A stretch of 64,000 nucleotides of DNA from positions 682,001 through 746,000 of the forward strand of contig OY759785.1 in assembly GCA_963662605.1 (NCBI GenBank), in the 5' to 3' direction. Of this stretch, positions 16,995 to 25,721 are shown in pieces; the stretch's first letter is position 1, and each line of letters starts with the position of its first letter. Under the pieces are notes generated by a model, which did no database searches, had not been told where the DNA came from, and worked only from the letters and a program-made list of their open reading frames with translations. The position numbers were made by a program, and so were the translations under genes. Source of the stretch: G963662605 sp963662605 (lineage in GTDB: Bacteria > Bacteroidota > Ignavibacteria > Ignavibacteriales > Ignavibacteriaceae).

Positions 16995-17735
16995 ATGTCA
17001 AAGGCGGATCCAATTCTTGTTTATCTTGATGAGTCGGGGGATCATTCTCTGGAAATAATAGATAAAAGCTTTCCAATATTTTTACTTAACGCCATTTTAA
17101 TGCGGCAGTCAATCTATATTAATAAGATTGTCCCCGAAGTATATAATCTTAAGTTTCGTTATTTTGGACATGAAGGAGTCATACTTCATTCTCGCGATAT
17201 TCGAAGAGCTAATCGTCCTTTTGATTTTATGATGAATCAGGAAATGCGACTGGAGTTTATGGCCTCAATCGCAAATGTTTTAGCGAATTCAAATTTTCAT
17301 ATTGTCGCGGCTGCAATTATGAAAAAGAGCTTAGTCGCGAAATATTCAAATCCGTTTAACCCCTATGAGCTTGCCTTGAAGTTTCTTATTGAAAGGTTCT
17401 ATATCATTCTTTCGAAGATCGGGCAATCAGAGGTTCGTCTTATTGCAGAATCACGAGGAGAAAATGAAGATAATGCCCTGCGACTGGCATTTCATGAGAT
17501 ATTACATAACGGAACCGGCCGGATTGGCAAACAGCAGTTGGCGGAAATAAAATTTGTTCTTTCATTTCTACCGAAATACAATAATGTCATTGGGACACAA
17601 ATTGCTGATTTATGCGGCTATCCGTTGGCGAGATTTGCTTTGGATCCTAAAAAGCCAAATGCATCATATGATATTATAAAACCTAAGGTAGTTGCAAAAA
17701 TTGATGGCTGGGACTGTTTTAAGATATTTCCATAA
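16995..17735 (+). CDS. DUF3800 domain protein
   Basis: 246 residues. The N-terminal motif YLDESGD (10-16) and the C-terminal QIADLCGYPLAR define DUF3800, a family with a predicted RNase-H-like fold; the Asp and Glu of YLDESGD and the Asp of QIADL would form its acidic site. The function is not established. Such genes are common in accessory regions. It begins with AAATAAATAA just upstream and no strong ribosome binding site. A perfect terminator follows, so it is transcribed alone. Confidence 0.88.
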   Translation: MSKADPILVYLDESGDHSLEIIDKSFPIFLLNAILMRQSIYINKIVPEVYNLKFRYFGHEGVILHSRDIRRANRPFDFMMNQEMRLEFMASIANVLANSNFHIVAAAIMKKSLVAKYSNPFNPYELALKFLIERFYIILSKIGQSEVRLIAESRGENEDNALRLAFHEILHNGTGRIGKQQLAEIKFVLSFLPKYNNVIGTQIADLCGYPLARFALDPKKPNASYDIIKPKVVAKIDGWDCFKIFP

Positions 17736-17740
17736 AAAGC

Positions 17741-17770
17741 AAAAGGGTTCCGGCATTGCCAGAACCCTTT
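17741..17770 (+). terminator. Terminator after the DUF3800 gene
   Basis: GGGTTC and GAACCC arms with an inner GGC/GCC stem, flanked by AAAA and TTT. It starts 6 nt past the stop at 17735. The pattern is symmetric and can work on both strands. Confidence 0.75.
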
Positions 17771-17883
17771 ACCGACCGAGCATTCCCAGTCCCTTATAAA
17801 CTAAGTTCAAATATATTATATATTTTATCATTTGTCAAGTTTTTGGGACCTCTAGCAATATGAGTGATGTTGAAGGATTGAAA

Positions 17884-18369
17884 ATGCTTGAAATATGCGG
17901 AAATTCTGGCATTTTGGGACAAAAAAAGACTACTTTTCTTTGCAGCCATAAGTTTCCCGCGGGTGCTGTTTTGCGTTGTTATGACTGGGCTATCGAACAA
18001 CGTGAAAAGGGAGTCTGTGTCATTTGCGGTTACCACTCACCATTAGAAAAGGATGTTGTTAAATATCTCCTTAAGGGCAAGCAACCCCTCATCATTGCTC
18101 TGGCAAGAGGATTGAAAAAAAGAATAGAGCCAAAATTCAAGCCGCATATTGAAAACGGCAGATTGCTCATCGTCTCACCATTCGAAGCGCATGTAAAGCG
18201 GGTGACCAAAGAAACCGCCGAAATAAGAAACCGGTTCATGCTGCGGCTGGCTGATGAAATCGTTGTTGGCTGGGCAACTCCCAGCGGGCAGATTGAAAGG
18301 CTGTTGGCAGAATTGCGTCCCCGTAATACCATGGTTTTATTTAATAGCGAAGATAATTTATCCCAGTGA
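17884..18369 (+). CDS. SLOG-like (DprA-related Rossmann fold) protein
   Basis: 161 residues from ATG 17884, chosen because AAGGA lies 6 nt upstream; an in-frame ATG at 17860 has no ribosome binding site. The sequence has the pattern of DprA/SMF-related SLOG domains: GNSGILGQKKTTFLCSHK, then AVLRCYDWAIEQREKG, VICGYHSPLEKD (nucleotide-binding loop) and a final ADEIVVGWATPSGQIERLL. SLOG domains bind nucleotides or nucleic acid. It lacks the wider DprA domains, so DNA uptake is not implied. It may be a stand-alone accessory protein next to the DUF3800 gene. Confidence 0.65.
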   Translation: MLEICGNSGILGQKKTTFLCSHKFPAGAVLRCYDWAIEQREKGVCVICGYHSPLEKDVVKYLLKGKQPLIIALARGLKKRIEPKFKPHIENGRLLIVSPFEAHVKRVTKETAEIRNRFMLRLADEIVVGWATPSGQIERLLAELRPRNTMVLFNSEDNLSQ

Positions 18370-18510
18370 TTCGGAAAATAAAATGGATTCCGGACATTCG
18401 CCTGGCGGCGAATTCCGGAATGACGGGGGCAATTTTTCGTTTAAATTTAACAAATTCTTCAAAAATCGGCTATTTCGTGCCAAAAGGGGGATATTTTGGG
18501 TGAGGAAACC
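18370..18510. repeat. ATTCCGG-type inverted repeat
   Basis: Holds an AATGGATTCCGG ... CCGGAATGAC inverted repeat (about 18382-18422), the same type as at 241-270 but in the opposite orientation. The rest has no gene and leads into the rpmH promoter. Confidence 0.55.
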
Positions 18511-18542
18511 TTTGTAAATTATCAGAAAAAAGAGTAATTTTG
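18511..18542 (+). promoter_or_regulatory. Putative rpmH operon promoter
   Basis: TTTG (18511-18514) and TAATTTTG (18535-18542) are separated by exactly 20 nt and match the Bacteroidetes consensus TTTG-N19-21-TAnnTTTG fully. It lies about 30 nt before the rpmH start codon, with a GGAG ribosome binding site between. Confidence 0.6.
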
Positions 18543-18574
18543 TAATCTTTATTAAAGTTAGGAGCATATTTTAC

Positions 18575-18721
18575 ATGAAAAGAACGTATCAGCCGAGTAA
18601 CAGAAAAAGAAAAAACAAACACGGCTTTCGCGAAAGAATGGCGACAAAGAACGGTCGTGCAGTTTTGGCACGCAGACGCGCTAAAGGCAGAAAAAAATTA
18701 ACGGTTAGCGATGAAGGATAG
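18575..18721 (+). CDS. rpmH: 50S ribosomal protein bL34
   Basis: 48 residues, the usual length, starting MKRTYQPSNRKRKNKHGFRE and continuing with MATKNGRAVLARRRAKGRKK. bL34 is a small basic protein of the large subunit. It has GGAG about 8 nt upstream. It heads the conserved rpmH-rnpA-yidD-yidC cluster, with the rnpA start codon only two bases after its stop codon. Confidence 0.98.
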   Translation: MKRTYQPSNRKRKNKHGFRERMATKNGRAVLARRRAKGRKKLTVSDEG

Positions 18722-18723
18722 TC

Positions 18724-19134
18724 GTGAAACGTTTTTCCTTATCCCGTAATGAACGAATTACCGGGAAGAAAAACTTCACGATAGCATTTGAGAATGGTGT
18801 TCCGCTGTTTTCAAGTGATAAAAAAATAAAATCCGTAGTTATACGTCATATAATTAAGAGCGATCAGACAATAAGGCCGGGTGTGCAAATCGGAGTTGCC
18901 GTATCCAAACGAAACGGTAACGCAGTTTGGCGCAACCGGATGCGGCGGTTGATTAAAGAATCGTACCGTTTGCAAAAGCTGCCGGTTGTTGAGAAGGCGA
19001 TGGAAAGAAAAGTTTTGCTGCAAATTATTTTCCTTCCCGTCGGATACTCAAAACAAAAAAATCCCGTAATCAGGCTTTGCGATATAAAGCCTTCAGTGGA
19101 AGATATTTTAACTCAGATAATGGTGCAATTATAA
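18724..19134 (+). CDS. rnpA: Ribonuclease P protein component
   Basis: 136 residues from a GTG start two bases after rpmH. The basic RNR motif (RNRMRRLIKE, 70-79) that contacts the catalytic RNA is present, preceded by GVAVSKRNGNAVWR. The N-terminal FSLSRNERITGKKNF is the standard start. The protein helps RNase P RNA remove 5' leaders from pre-tRNAs. The C-terminus is slightly longer than in E. coli. Confidence 0.97.
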   Translation: MKRFSLSRNERITGKKNFTIAFENGVPLFSSDKKIKSVVIRHIIKSDQTIRPGVQIGVAVSKRNGNAVWRNRMRRLIKESYRLQKLPVVEKAMERKVLLQIIFLPVGYSKQKNPVIRLCDIKPSVEDILTQIMVQL

Positions 19135-19136
19135 AT

Positions 19137-19346
19137 TTGCGGATCGTCTTTGTTTCTTTGATAAAACTTTATCAGAAATTGATATCTCCATTATTCCCGC
19201 CTTCATGCAGATTTTACCCTTCTTGTTCGGAGTACGCGATAGAAGCAATATCCAAGTACGGAATATTGAAGGGAGGGGCAAAATCAGCATGGAGGATACT
19301 CCGGTGCAACCCGTGGAATAAAGGTGGATACGATCCGGTCAAATAA
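19137..19346 (+). CDS. yidD: Membrane protein insertion efficiency factor YidD
   Basis: 69 residues if it starts at TTG 19137, three bases past the rnpA stop, which gives MRIVFVSLIKLYQKLISPL, the normal family N-terminus. An in-frame ATG at 19077 lies inside rnpA and would add 20 unrelated residues. Conserved features are the CRFYPSCSEYA motif, the KGGAKSAWRILRCNPWNKGGYDPV end and the three Cys residues. YidD helps YidC insert membrane proteins. It sits immediately before yidC. Confidence 0.93.
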   Translation: MRIVFVSLIKLYQKLISPLFPPSCRFYPSCSEYAIEAISKYGILKGGAKSAWRILRCNPWNKGGYDPVK

Positions 19347-19360
19347 GATGAAAGATTATA

Positions 19361-21208
19361 ATGGATAGACAATCAACCATAGCGTTTTTGTTGATCGGCG
19401 TCGTTGTTATCGCCTGGATAATTATGACTACTCCGAATCAGCCGCCCCCAAAGAAAAAATCACAGACTGTTCAGGTTCAGGACTCGTTGAAAAAACAGGA
19501 AGCTCCTGCCGCGCAAGCGCAGCAAGCTGAACAAGTGATTAAACCGGACACTTCCTCAGTTTCCAAACTTTTTGCAAAAATGAATACGGCAGAAAACATT
19601 ATCACCGTTGATAATAAGTTTGTCCGTTTTCAGTTGACGAACAAGGGCGGAAAAATTAAACGCGCCTATCTGAAGCACTATAAAAACTGGTATACAGATG
19701 CAGCAAAAAAAGATCTCGATGTATATCAGGACAATATTCAGCTTCTTGATGTATACCGCGGCGGAACGTTTGACATTGAAATTACGACGATCCCCGACAG
19801 AAGAATCATTAACACCCGCGAACTGGAATTTAAACCGAGTACTGCTCAGAGCAATATTGTGTTGAAGGATAATGATTCGGTTTCCTTGTATTATGAATAC
19901 GTTAATGCTTCCAACCAAAAAATTAAAAGAACGTATACGTTTTACGGCGATCGCTACGATACCCATGTCGGTATCGAAATGACCAACCTTGATTCACTTT
20001 CAGGCAATTCATACGACATCGTGTGGAATGGCGGTATCCGCAGTGTTGAAGCGAATTCGTATGACGAAGCCAACTCTGCAAATGCCAGCATTTTTATGGG
20101 CGGCGAACAGGAAAAGCTGAAAGCTCCGACTGATAAGCCCGCTTTTCACGGCAAGCTCGACTGGGTCTGTTTCAGAAATAAATATTTTGCAGCTGTTATC
20201 GCTCCCGATCAGCCGGACATGATTGACAGCACCAAAGTACAGGGATACAAAGAATATAGGGCAAATAACGGTGTGCGGGACATATACCGCGGCATCATCT
20301 CAATCCCGTTGAAAAGCGCCTCGCAAAAAAATACATTTCTGTTGTATACCGGCCCGATTGATTATGATATTTTGAAAAAGTATAATAGAAACTTCGACCG
20401 CATTGTTGATTTCGGAAGTTTCTTTGGCTTGAGTTTTATCGTCCGCCCTATCGCGGAATATTTATTCATGCCGCTGTTCAAGTTTTTACACATGTTCATT
20501 CCGAACTACGGATTTGTCATTATTATATTCTCCCTCATTATCAAGCTGTTGCTGCATCCTTTAACGAAGCAGAGTTTTTCTTCGATGAGAAAAATGCAGC
20601 TGTTGCAGCCGAAAATGGCCGAGGTAAAAGAAAAGTATAAAGACGATCCGACTAAGCAGAATAAAGAAACCATGAAGCTATACTCCACGTATGGGATTAA
20701 TCCTATGGGTGGTTGTTTGCCGATGCTGCTGCAGATGCCGATATTTATCGCGCTGTGGGGCATGCTGCAAAGCGCTGTTGAGTTGCGCCAGCAGCCGTTC
20801 ATTTGGTGGATAACCGATCTTGCACGGCCTGATATTATCGCGCATCTTCCATTTAAACTTCCGCTTTTCGGAATTGATCAAATCAGTCTGCTTGCGCTGT
20901 TAATGGGAATTACGACGTTTCTCCAGCAGAAAATGTCGGTTACCGATCCGCAGCAAAAGGCGATGGTATATATCATGCCGGTATTTTTAACAATATTGTT
21001 TATGAACTTTCCTTCGGGATTGAATCTGTATTACTTCTGCTTCAACCTGCTTTCAATAGGCCAGCAGTATTACATTACTCATTCAACCAAGGGTATGGAA
21101 CTTGTTCCTGTTCCGCAGAATAAAAAGAAGCCGGGCTTTATGTCGAAAATGATGGAAGCGGCTGAGGATAAAGCCAAACATCAACAAGCATCGAAGAAAA
21201 AGAAATAG
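19361..21208 (+). CDS. yidC: Membrane protein insertase YidC
   Basis: 615 residues. One N-terminal membrane helix (about 6-24) is followed by a Pro/Gln-rich linker and a large periplasmic beta-sandwich domain (about 75-340). The conserved insertase core has five helices, including GFVIIIFSLIIKLLLHPLTK, the cytosolic coiled segment KMAEVKEKYKDDPTKQNKET and GGCLPMLLQMPIFIALW. The tail is Lys-rich. The full gram-negative layout shows that it inserts inner-membrane proteins with or without SecYEG. It lies 14 nt after yidD. Confidence 0.97.
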   Translation: MDRQSTIAFLLIGVVVIAWIIMTTPNQPPPKKKSQTVQVQDSLKKQEAPAAQAQQAEQVIKPDTSSVSKLFAKMNTAENIITVDNKFVRFQLTNKGGKIKRAYLKHYKNWYTDAAKKDLDVYQDNIQLLDVYRGGTFDIEITTIPDRRIINTRELEFKPSTAQSNIVLKDNDSVSLYYEYVNASNQKIKRTYTFYGDRYDTHVGIEMTNLDSLSGNSYDIVWNGGIRSVEANSYDEANSANASIFMGGEQEKLKAPTDKPAFHGKLDWVCFRNKYFAAVIAPDQPDMIDSTKVQGYKEYRANNGVRDIYRGIISIPLKSASQKNTFLLYTGPIDYDILKKYNRNFDRIVDFGSFFGLSFIVRPIAEYLFMPLFKFLHMFIPNYGFVIIIFSLIIKLLLHPLTKQSFSSMRKMQLLQPKMAEVKEKYKDDPTKQNKETMKLYSTYGINPMGGCLPMLLQMPIFIALWGMLQSAVELRQQPFIWWITDLARPDIIAHLPFKLPLFGIDQISLLALLMGITTFLQQKMSVTDPQQKAMVYIMPVFLTILFMNFPSGLNLYYFCFNLLSIGQQYYITHSTKGMELVPVPQNKKKPGFMSKMMEAAEDKAKHQQASKKKK

Positions 21209-21230
21209 TTTTTAAAACGGCAGGAAAGTA

Positions 21231-23951
21231 ATGAGCCGTACACGAGTAATTTTTTCTTTTATTGTCTTTCTTTTTTGTGCGCAGAGTTTTGCACAACAGG
21301 GGACAATAATACTAAAGCCGGAATATGTTGTTAGAAAACTGCCTTTCGGCTTAGAGAAGCGGCGGCCGGCACAGATGCCAGCTGTCGGATTGGCATTAAG
21401 CGGCGGCGGTGCGCGAAGCATATCGCACATCGGTGTTCTTAAGGCGCTTGCCGAATATCACGTCCCGGTTGACCTCATCGTCGGCACCAGCATGGGAAGT
21501 ATTGTTGGTGGACTCTATGCCTCCGGCTATAACCTTTCGGATCTCGATTCAATCGTTCATGTTACAAACTGGAACTCAATGCTTTCCACCAGCAGCAAGA
21601 TTGACCGGCGGGAATTGTTTCTGGATCAGAAGGTGACGGAAGACAAATCCGTTTTTGCGCTGCGGCTGAATAAATTAAAGCCCATCATCCCAACATCATT
21701 TAACGACGGACAGAAGTTTACTAACTATCTTAACGTACTTACATTTCAGGCTCCATTTCGTCAGAGTAAAAATTTTAATGACCTCGAAATACCGTTTCGT
21801 GCAGTATGTACCAATTTGGTCACCGGTGATCCGGTAATTCTTAAAAGTGGTTCACTTGCACAGGCGCTGCGCGCAAGTTCAAGCGTATCGTTTTTGCTGG
21901 CTCCGATTAAGATTGATTCTCTACAGTTGGTAGACGGCGGTCTTGTTGCGAACATTCCGGTTAAGATAGCACGCAGTGAGGGTGCGGACTTTGTCATCGC
22001 GGTTAATACAACAAGCGCATTGCATCCGGCAGAAGAAATGCAATATCCGCTGGCGGTTGCCGATCAGGTGCTCAGTATACCGATGAAGCTGCTGAATGAA
22101 GATCAGTTGAAATATGCCGATTTTGCAATCACGCCCGACCTGAAAGAAAAAATGTCAACGGATTTTTCCGGACTTGATACACTGATCCGTATCGGGTATG
22201 ATGCCGCATTGCCGTATTGCAAAAACCTGACTGCAAAGATTGATTCTGTTTATCAGGAACGTTTGCAGAAAAATTCGTTTGTTATCAGGCACCCGCATGT
22301 AGCCGTTGTCCCGGGAGAATTGCGTGACAGTTTAAATAAGCTGTGTAAGAGTGATTCAATAAAGAGCTCAGTGATTCTCGATTGGTTGTACCACGTGAAT
22401 CGGCACGACGATTATGAGGAGATTTTTGCGAGAATAGTTCCGGACGGCGATACGACAAATATTGAAATATCAACCAAGCCGCGCCGGAGAATAGCAGATG
22501 TTCATGTTGTCGGAGCGGAAAAGATATCCGAGGATTCTATACGGTTGGTTGCTGAAAAATTAATCGGTGAACGATTCTCTTCCGAAATGGTGCTTGCGGC
22601 AAGTAAACAGATATTGGATTTATACAGGCATAAGGGATACTCTCTTGCCGAAATTGATTCGCTGAAATTTGATCCGACCACCGGCAAAATTGCAATTCAT
22701 CTTAATGAAGGATTTATTTCCAAAATAACGATACGCGGCAATAAAAAGGCCGACATCGGTATTATCCGGAGGGAAATGCCGATATATGAAGGCGATGTTT
22801 TTGTCAGCGGCAAATTACAGCAGGGACTTTCCAATCTGCGAAACACGAATTTATTCGAAAGCCTTATCGTTTCGATTGAAAGAAATTCTGACGGAAACAA
22901 CATGGTGCTTGATGTCGAAGAAAAGAGTTCCGATATAGCACGCTTGGGTTTTAAATTAGCAACGGAAAACACACCGCAGGTTTATGTTGATATCAGGAAC
23001 GAGAACATTCTATCAAGCGGAAGCGAACTCGGACTTATGATGTTTATGAGCCAGCGGGGACGCTCTTTTACTCTGGAGCATAAAGCAAACCGGATGTTCA
23101 ACACGTATTTTACCTACAACGTAAAAGCATTCTACCGCTTTGATGATATTTATACGTACACAGATAAAGTAAGCACATCAACAAAGTATTTTGAACGCGA
23201 AGAAAACGGGTTGTACCGGCAAATCGGATATGGCTCTTCGATCGCTCTTGGTTATCAAGCGCAGAAACTCGGCACGCTTATCTTTCGCGGGACACTTGAG
23301 TACGACCGGTTAAAGTATATTCACAAAAATCTTGACACAACCAACAACATTGAGGGTTTGAATCGTATTGTTAATCTGAGCGCCTCATTGAAAATAGATT
23401 CGCAGGATAAATATCCTTATCCGACAAAAGGTTTGAAGTTAAATGCATATTATGAAGTCGCGGCAACAGCATTTGGAAGTAAGATCGGCTATACGAATAT
23501 CGGCGGCGATTATCAGTTCAATGTAACATTTTCAGACAGGCATACGGTCGGCACGAGTTTTAAAATTGGTGTTGCCGACAATACGCTGCCTATAACACAG
23601 CAGTATTCACTTGGCGGACAGAACTCATTCCTCGGCATGCACGAAAATGAATTTCGTGGAAGGCAGATTTTTACCGGTAGTCTTGACTACCGCTATTTCC
23701 TTCCATTTAAAGTATTCTTCGATACATATTTTCAGATACGCTATGACATCGGTTCAACGTGGGCAGTTCCGGATCAGATACGCTTTGCCGATTTGCGGCA
23801 TGGTGTCGGAGCAACTCTTTCATTTGATACGCCAATCGGCCCGGCAGATTTTTCAGTCGGCAGGAGTTTTCTTTTTGTCCGCAACCTGCCCAACAATCCG
23901 GTTCGGCTGGGACCGGCATTCTTCTACTTCTCTATCGGATATTACTATTGA
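21231..23951 (+). CDS. Patatin-like phospholipase fused to POTRA and BamA-type barrel
   Basis: 906 residues. A signal peptide (1-21) precedes a patatin domain whose oxyanion loop is GGGARS (58-63), with nucleophile Ser87 in GTSMGS and catalytic Asp235 in VDGG. From about 400 to 590 are POTRA-like segments (DVHVVGAEKISEDSI, KITIRGNKKADIGII). The C-terminal ~330 residues form a BamA/Omp85-type barrel (LGMHENEFRGRQIFTGSLDYRYFLPF) with a terminal aromatic strand (FYFSIGYYY). This is the architecture of PlpD-like type Vd systems. It should sit in the outer membrane with the lipase outside or in the periplasm. It follows yidC by 22 nt and its stop overlaps the GT2 start. Confidence 0.92.
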   Translation: MSRTRVIFSFIVFLFCAQSFAQQGTIILKPEYVVRKLPFGLEKRRPAQMPAVGLALSGGGARSISHIGVLKALAEYHVPVDLIVGTSMGSIVGGLYASGYNLSDLDSIVHVTNWNSMLSTSSKIDRRELFLDQKVTEDKSVFALRLNKLKPIIPTSFNDGQKFTNYLNVLTFQAPFRQSKNFNDLEIPFRAVCTNLVTGDPVILKSGSLAQALRASSSVSFLLAPIKIDSLQLVDGGLVANIPVKIARSEGADFVIAVNTTSALHPAEEMQYPLAVADQVLSIPMKLLNEDQLKYADFAITPDLKEKMSTDFSGLDTLIRIGYDAALPYCKNLTAKIDSVYQERLQKNSFVIRHPHVAVVPGELRDSLNKLCKSDSIKSSVILDWLYHVNRHDDYEEIFARIVPDGDTTNIEISTKPRRRIADVHVVGAEKISEDSIRLVAEKLIGERFSSEMVLAASKQILDLYRHKGYSLAEIDSLKFDPTTGKIAIHLNEGFISKITIRGNKKADIGIIRREMPIYEGDVFVSGKLQQGLSNLRNTNLFESLIVSIERNSDGNNMVLDVEEKSSDIARLGFKLATENTPQVYVDIRNENILSSGSELGLMMFMSQRGRSFTLEHKANRMFNTYFTYNVKAFYRFDDIYTYTDKVSTSTKYFEREENGLYRQIGYGSSIALGYQAQKLGTLIFRGTLEYDRLKYIHKNLDTTNNIEGLNRIVNLSASLKIDSQDKYPYPTKGLKLNAYYEVAATAFGSKIGYTNIGGDYQFNVTFSDRHTVGTSFKIGVADNTLPITQQYSLGGQNSFLGMHENEFRGRQIFTGSLDYRYFLPFKVFFDTYFQIRYDIGSTWAVPDQIRFADLRHGVGATLSFDTPIGPADFSVGRSFLFVRNLPNNPVRLGPAFFYFSIGYYY

Positions 23952-24952
23952 TGGAAGCACTTCCCAGAATAACGGTCTTGCTTCCGGTCTATAACGGCGA
24001 AAAATTTATCCGCACCGCTATTCAAAGTATTCTTACGCAGACTCACAACGATTTTGAACTATTTATTGTTGATGACGGCTCAACTGATAACACAAAAAAA
24101 GTTATTGATGAAATTTCTGATCTTCGAATCCGGTATGAATATATTGAGCACACCGGCATTTCGGGAGCGATTAACTACGGATTGAAAAACGCCTCATGTG
24201 ATATAGTTGCCCGCATGGATGCAGACGATATTTCCTTACCCAAACGCCTCGAAAAACAACTGGAAATTTTTATCAGTCAGCCGTTTAATACGGTCATGGC
24301 CTGCCGTTATGTATTGTTTGATGCCAAAGGAATCCGCGGCGTTGTAAGCGGCCCTCAGGAGCATGAGGAGATTGTGAAAAGATTGATTCTGCATAACGAG
24401 TTGACACATTCCGGCATTATGTTTAATCGGAATTTCATTCTTGAACAGGGCGGCTATCCGCATGTGCCGTTTGAAGATTTTGTACTGTGGCTGCAATTGA
24501 GAAATAAAGCACATTACATGATCGTTCCCGAAATTCTAACCTGCGCGCGAGTTGATTATTCCTCGCTTGCAAGAAAAAACATAGCCGTCCAAAACATACT
24601 CGTATATGAAGTGCACAAGTCTGTGTATGCGCAGGAATCTTTTTCTGAGGAATTCGGTTTATTTTCAAAATCAGAAGTAGAAACCATGCGGGGCTGGCGT
24701 GAGTATTTTTACGGCAGCAAATCAGCCGCAAGAAAATTCTGGCTGAATGATGTTGCCGGATTATTACGTAGTCCGCGATTAATGCTTGCATTAGCCGCAA
24801 CGTTTTTGCCCGAGTCTATATTTACCCGTTTTAAAGAATCACGCATCAGATTCAGAGTAAAATACTATTTCGGATATTCACATGAACTAAGCGCGGTTGA
24901 GGCGGTCATAAAAAATGCACTGAGCAAGGAAGAACGATATGGCAGAGAGTAG
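23951..24952 (+). CDS. Glycosyltransferase family 2
   Basis: 333 residues. ATG 23951 overlaps the stop of the patatin gene (TGATG), so translation is coupled. It has the GT-A fold start ITVLLPVYNGEKFI, then DDGSTDN at 41-47 and the metal-binding DAD at 90-92 (RMDADD). The C-terminal part is helical. It transfers a sugar from an activated nucleotide donor, probably to a cell-envelope polysaccharide; the donor and acceptor are unknown. It overlaps the next gene by 14 nt. Confidence 0.9.
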   Translation: MEALPRITVLLPVYNGEKFIRTAIQSILTQTHNDFELFIVDDGSTDNTKKVIDEISDLRIRYEYIEHTGISGAINYGLKNASCDIVARMDADDISLPKRLEKQLEIFISQPFNTVMACRYVLFDAKGIRGVVSGPQEHEEIVKRLILHNELTHSGIMFNRNFILEQGGYPHVPFEDFVLWLQLRNKAHYMIVPEILTCARVDYSSLARKNIAVQNILVYEVHKSVYAQESFSEEFGLFSKSEVETMRGWREYFYGSKSAARKFWLNDVAGLLRSPRLMLALAATFLPESIFTRFKESRIRFRVKYYFGYSHELSAVEAVIKNALSKEERYGRE

Positions 24953-25721
24953 TGCAAAACTTACGATTGGCATGGTGCAGTATTCCATCGCGTGGGAAGA
25001 TAAAGAAGCCAATAAACAAACCGTATCCCGGCTGCTTGCAGAAAGCGACGAGAAATGGGATATTCTGATTTTCCCGGAGTTATCACTTACGGCTTACAGC
25101 ATGAGGGCGGAAAAATTAGCAGAAGAACTGCGCGGCCCGACCTTTGAATTTTTCGCCGGACTCGCAACTCAATGCAATTCCGATATTGCGTACGGTGTTG
25201 TCCTGAATGAAGAGGGAAAATTTTATAACGCGTTGGTTTATTTAACGAACACAGGAGAATGTGCCGCGGTATACAAAAAAATTCATCCCTTTTCGTACGC
25301 GAAAGAAAATCTGGCGTATGCAGGCGGAGATGCTCCGGTATCCTTTGAAAGAAACGGTATCACGATTGGCCTTTCGATATGTTATGATATTCGCTTTCCT
25401 GAATTATTCCGTCATTACGGCAAAAAGCGAAGCGAGCTGATTATTAATGCAGCTAACTGGCCGGCTGACAGGAAGCATCATTGGCAAATACTTACAACAA
25501 GCAGAGCGATTGAAAATCAGGCTTATGTTGCTGCCGTAAACAGAAGCGGCACTGACCCCAAGCTTGAATATTGCGGCGCGAGCAGGATTATCAGTCCATT
25601 GGGCGATGTATTGTGTGAAGGAAATAATGATGAGAATATTTATTCCGCGGTGATTGACTTGGATGAGTTGAAGGTGGTCCGGGAACGTTACCCGTTTCTG
25701 AACGATATAAAACTTATGTAA
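24939..25721 (+). CDS. Carbon-nitrogen hydrolase (nitrilase superfamily)
   Basis: 260 residues. The catalytic triad is complete: Glu47 (FPELSL), Lys114 (YKKIHPF) and Cys148 (SICYDIRFPE). Members of this size include omega-amidases (NIT2-like, deamidating 2-oxoglutaramate) and related amidases; the RFPELFRHY and NAANWPADRKHHW stretches fit the omega-amidase branch, but this is not proved. It is cytosolic. The gene starts within the GT2 gene and its 3' end overlaps the convergent ispE by 8 nt. Confidence 0.88.
   Translation: MAESSAKLTIGMVQYSIAWEDKEANKQTVSRLLAESDEKWDILIFPELSLTAYSMRAEKLAEELRGPTFEFFAGLATQCNSDIAYGVVLNEEGKFYNALVYLTNTGECAAVYKKIHPFSYAKENLAYAGGDAPVSFERNGITIGLSICYDIRFPELFRHYGKKRSELIINAANWPADRKHHWQILTTSRAIENQAYVAAVNRSGTDPKLEYCGASRIISPLGDVLCEGNNDENIYSAVIDLDELKVVRERYPFLNDIKLM

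Noticed and set aside
17860..17883. Start of the SLOG-like gene at 17860
   Set aside because: No ribosome binding site, whereas ATG 17884 has AAGGA at good spacing.
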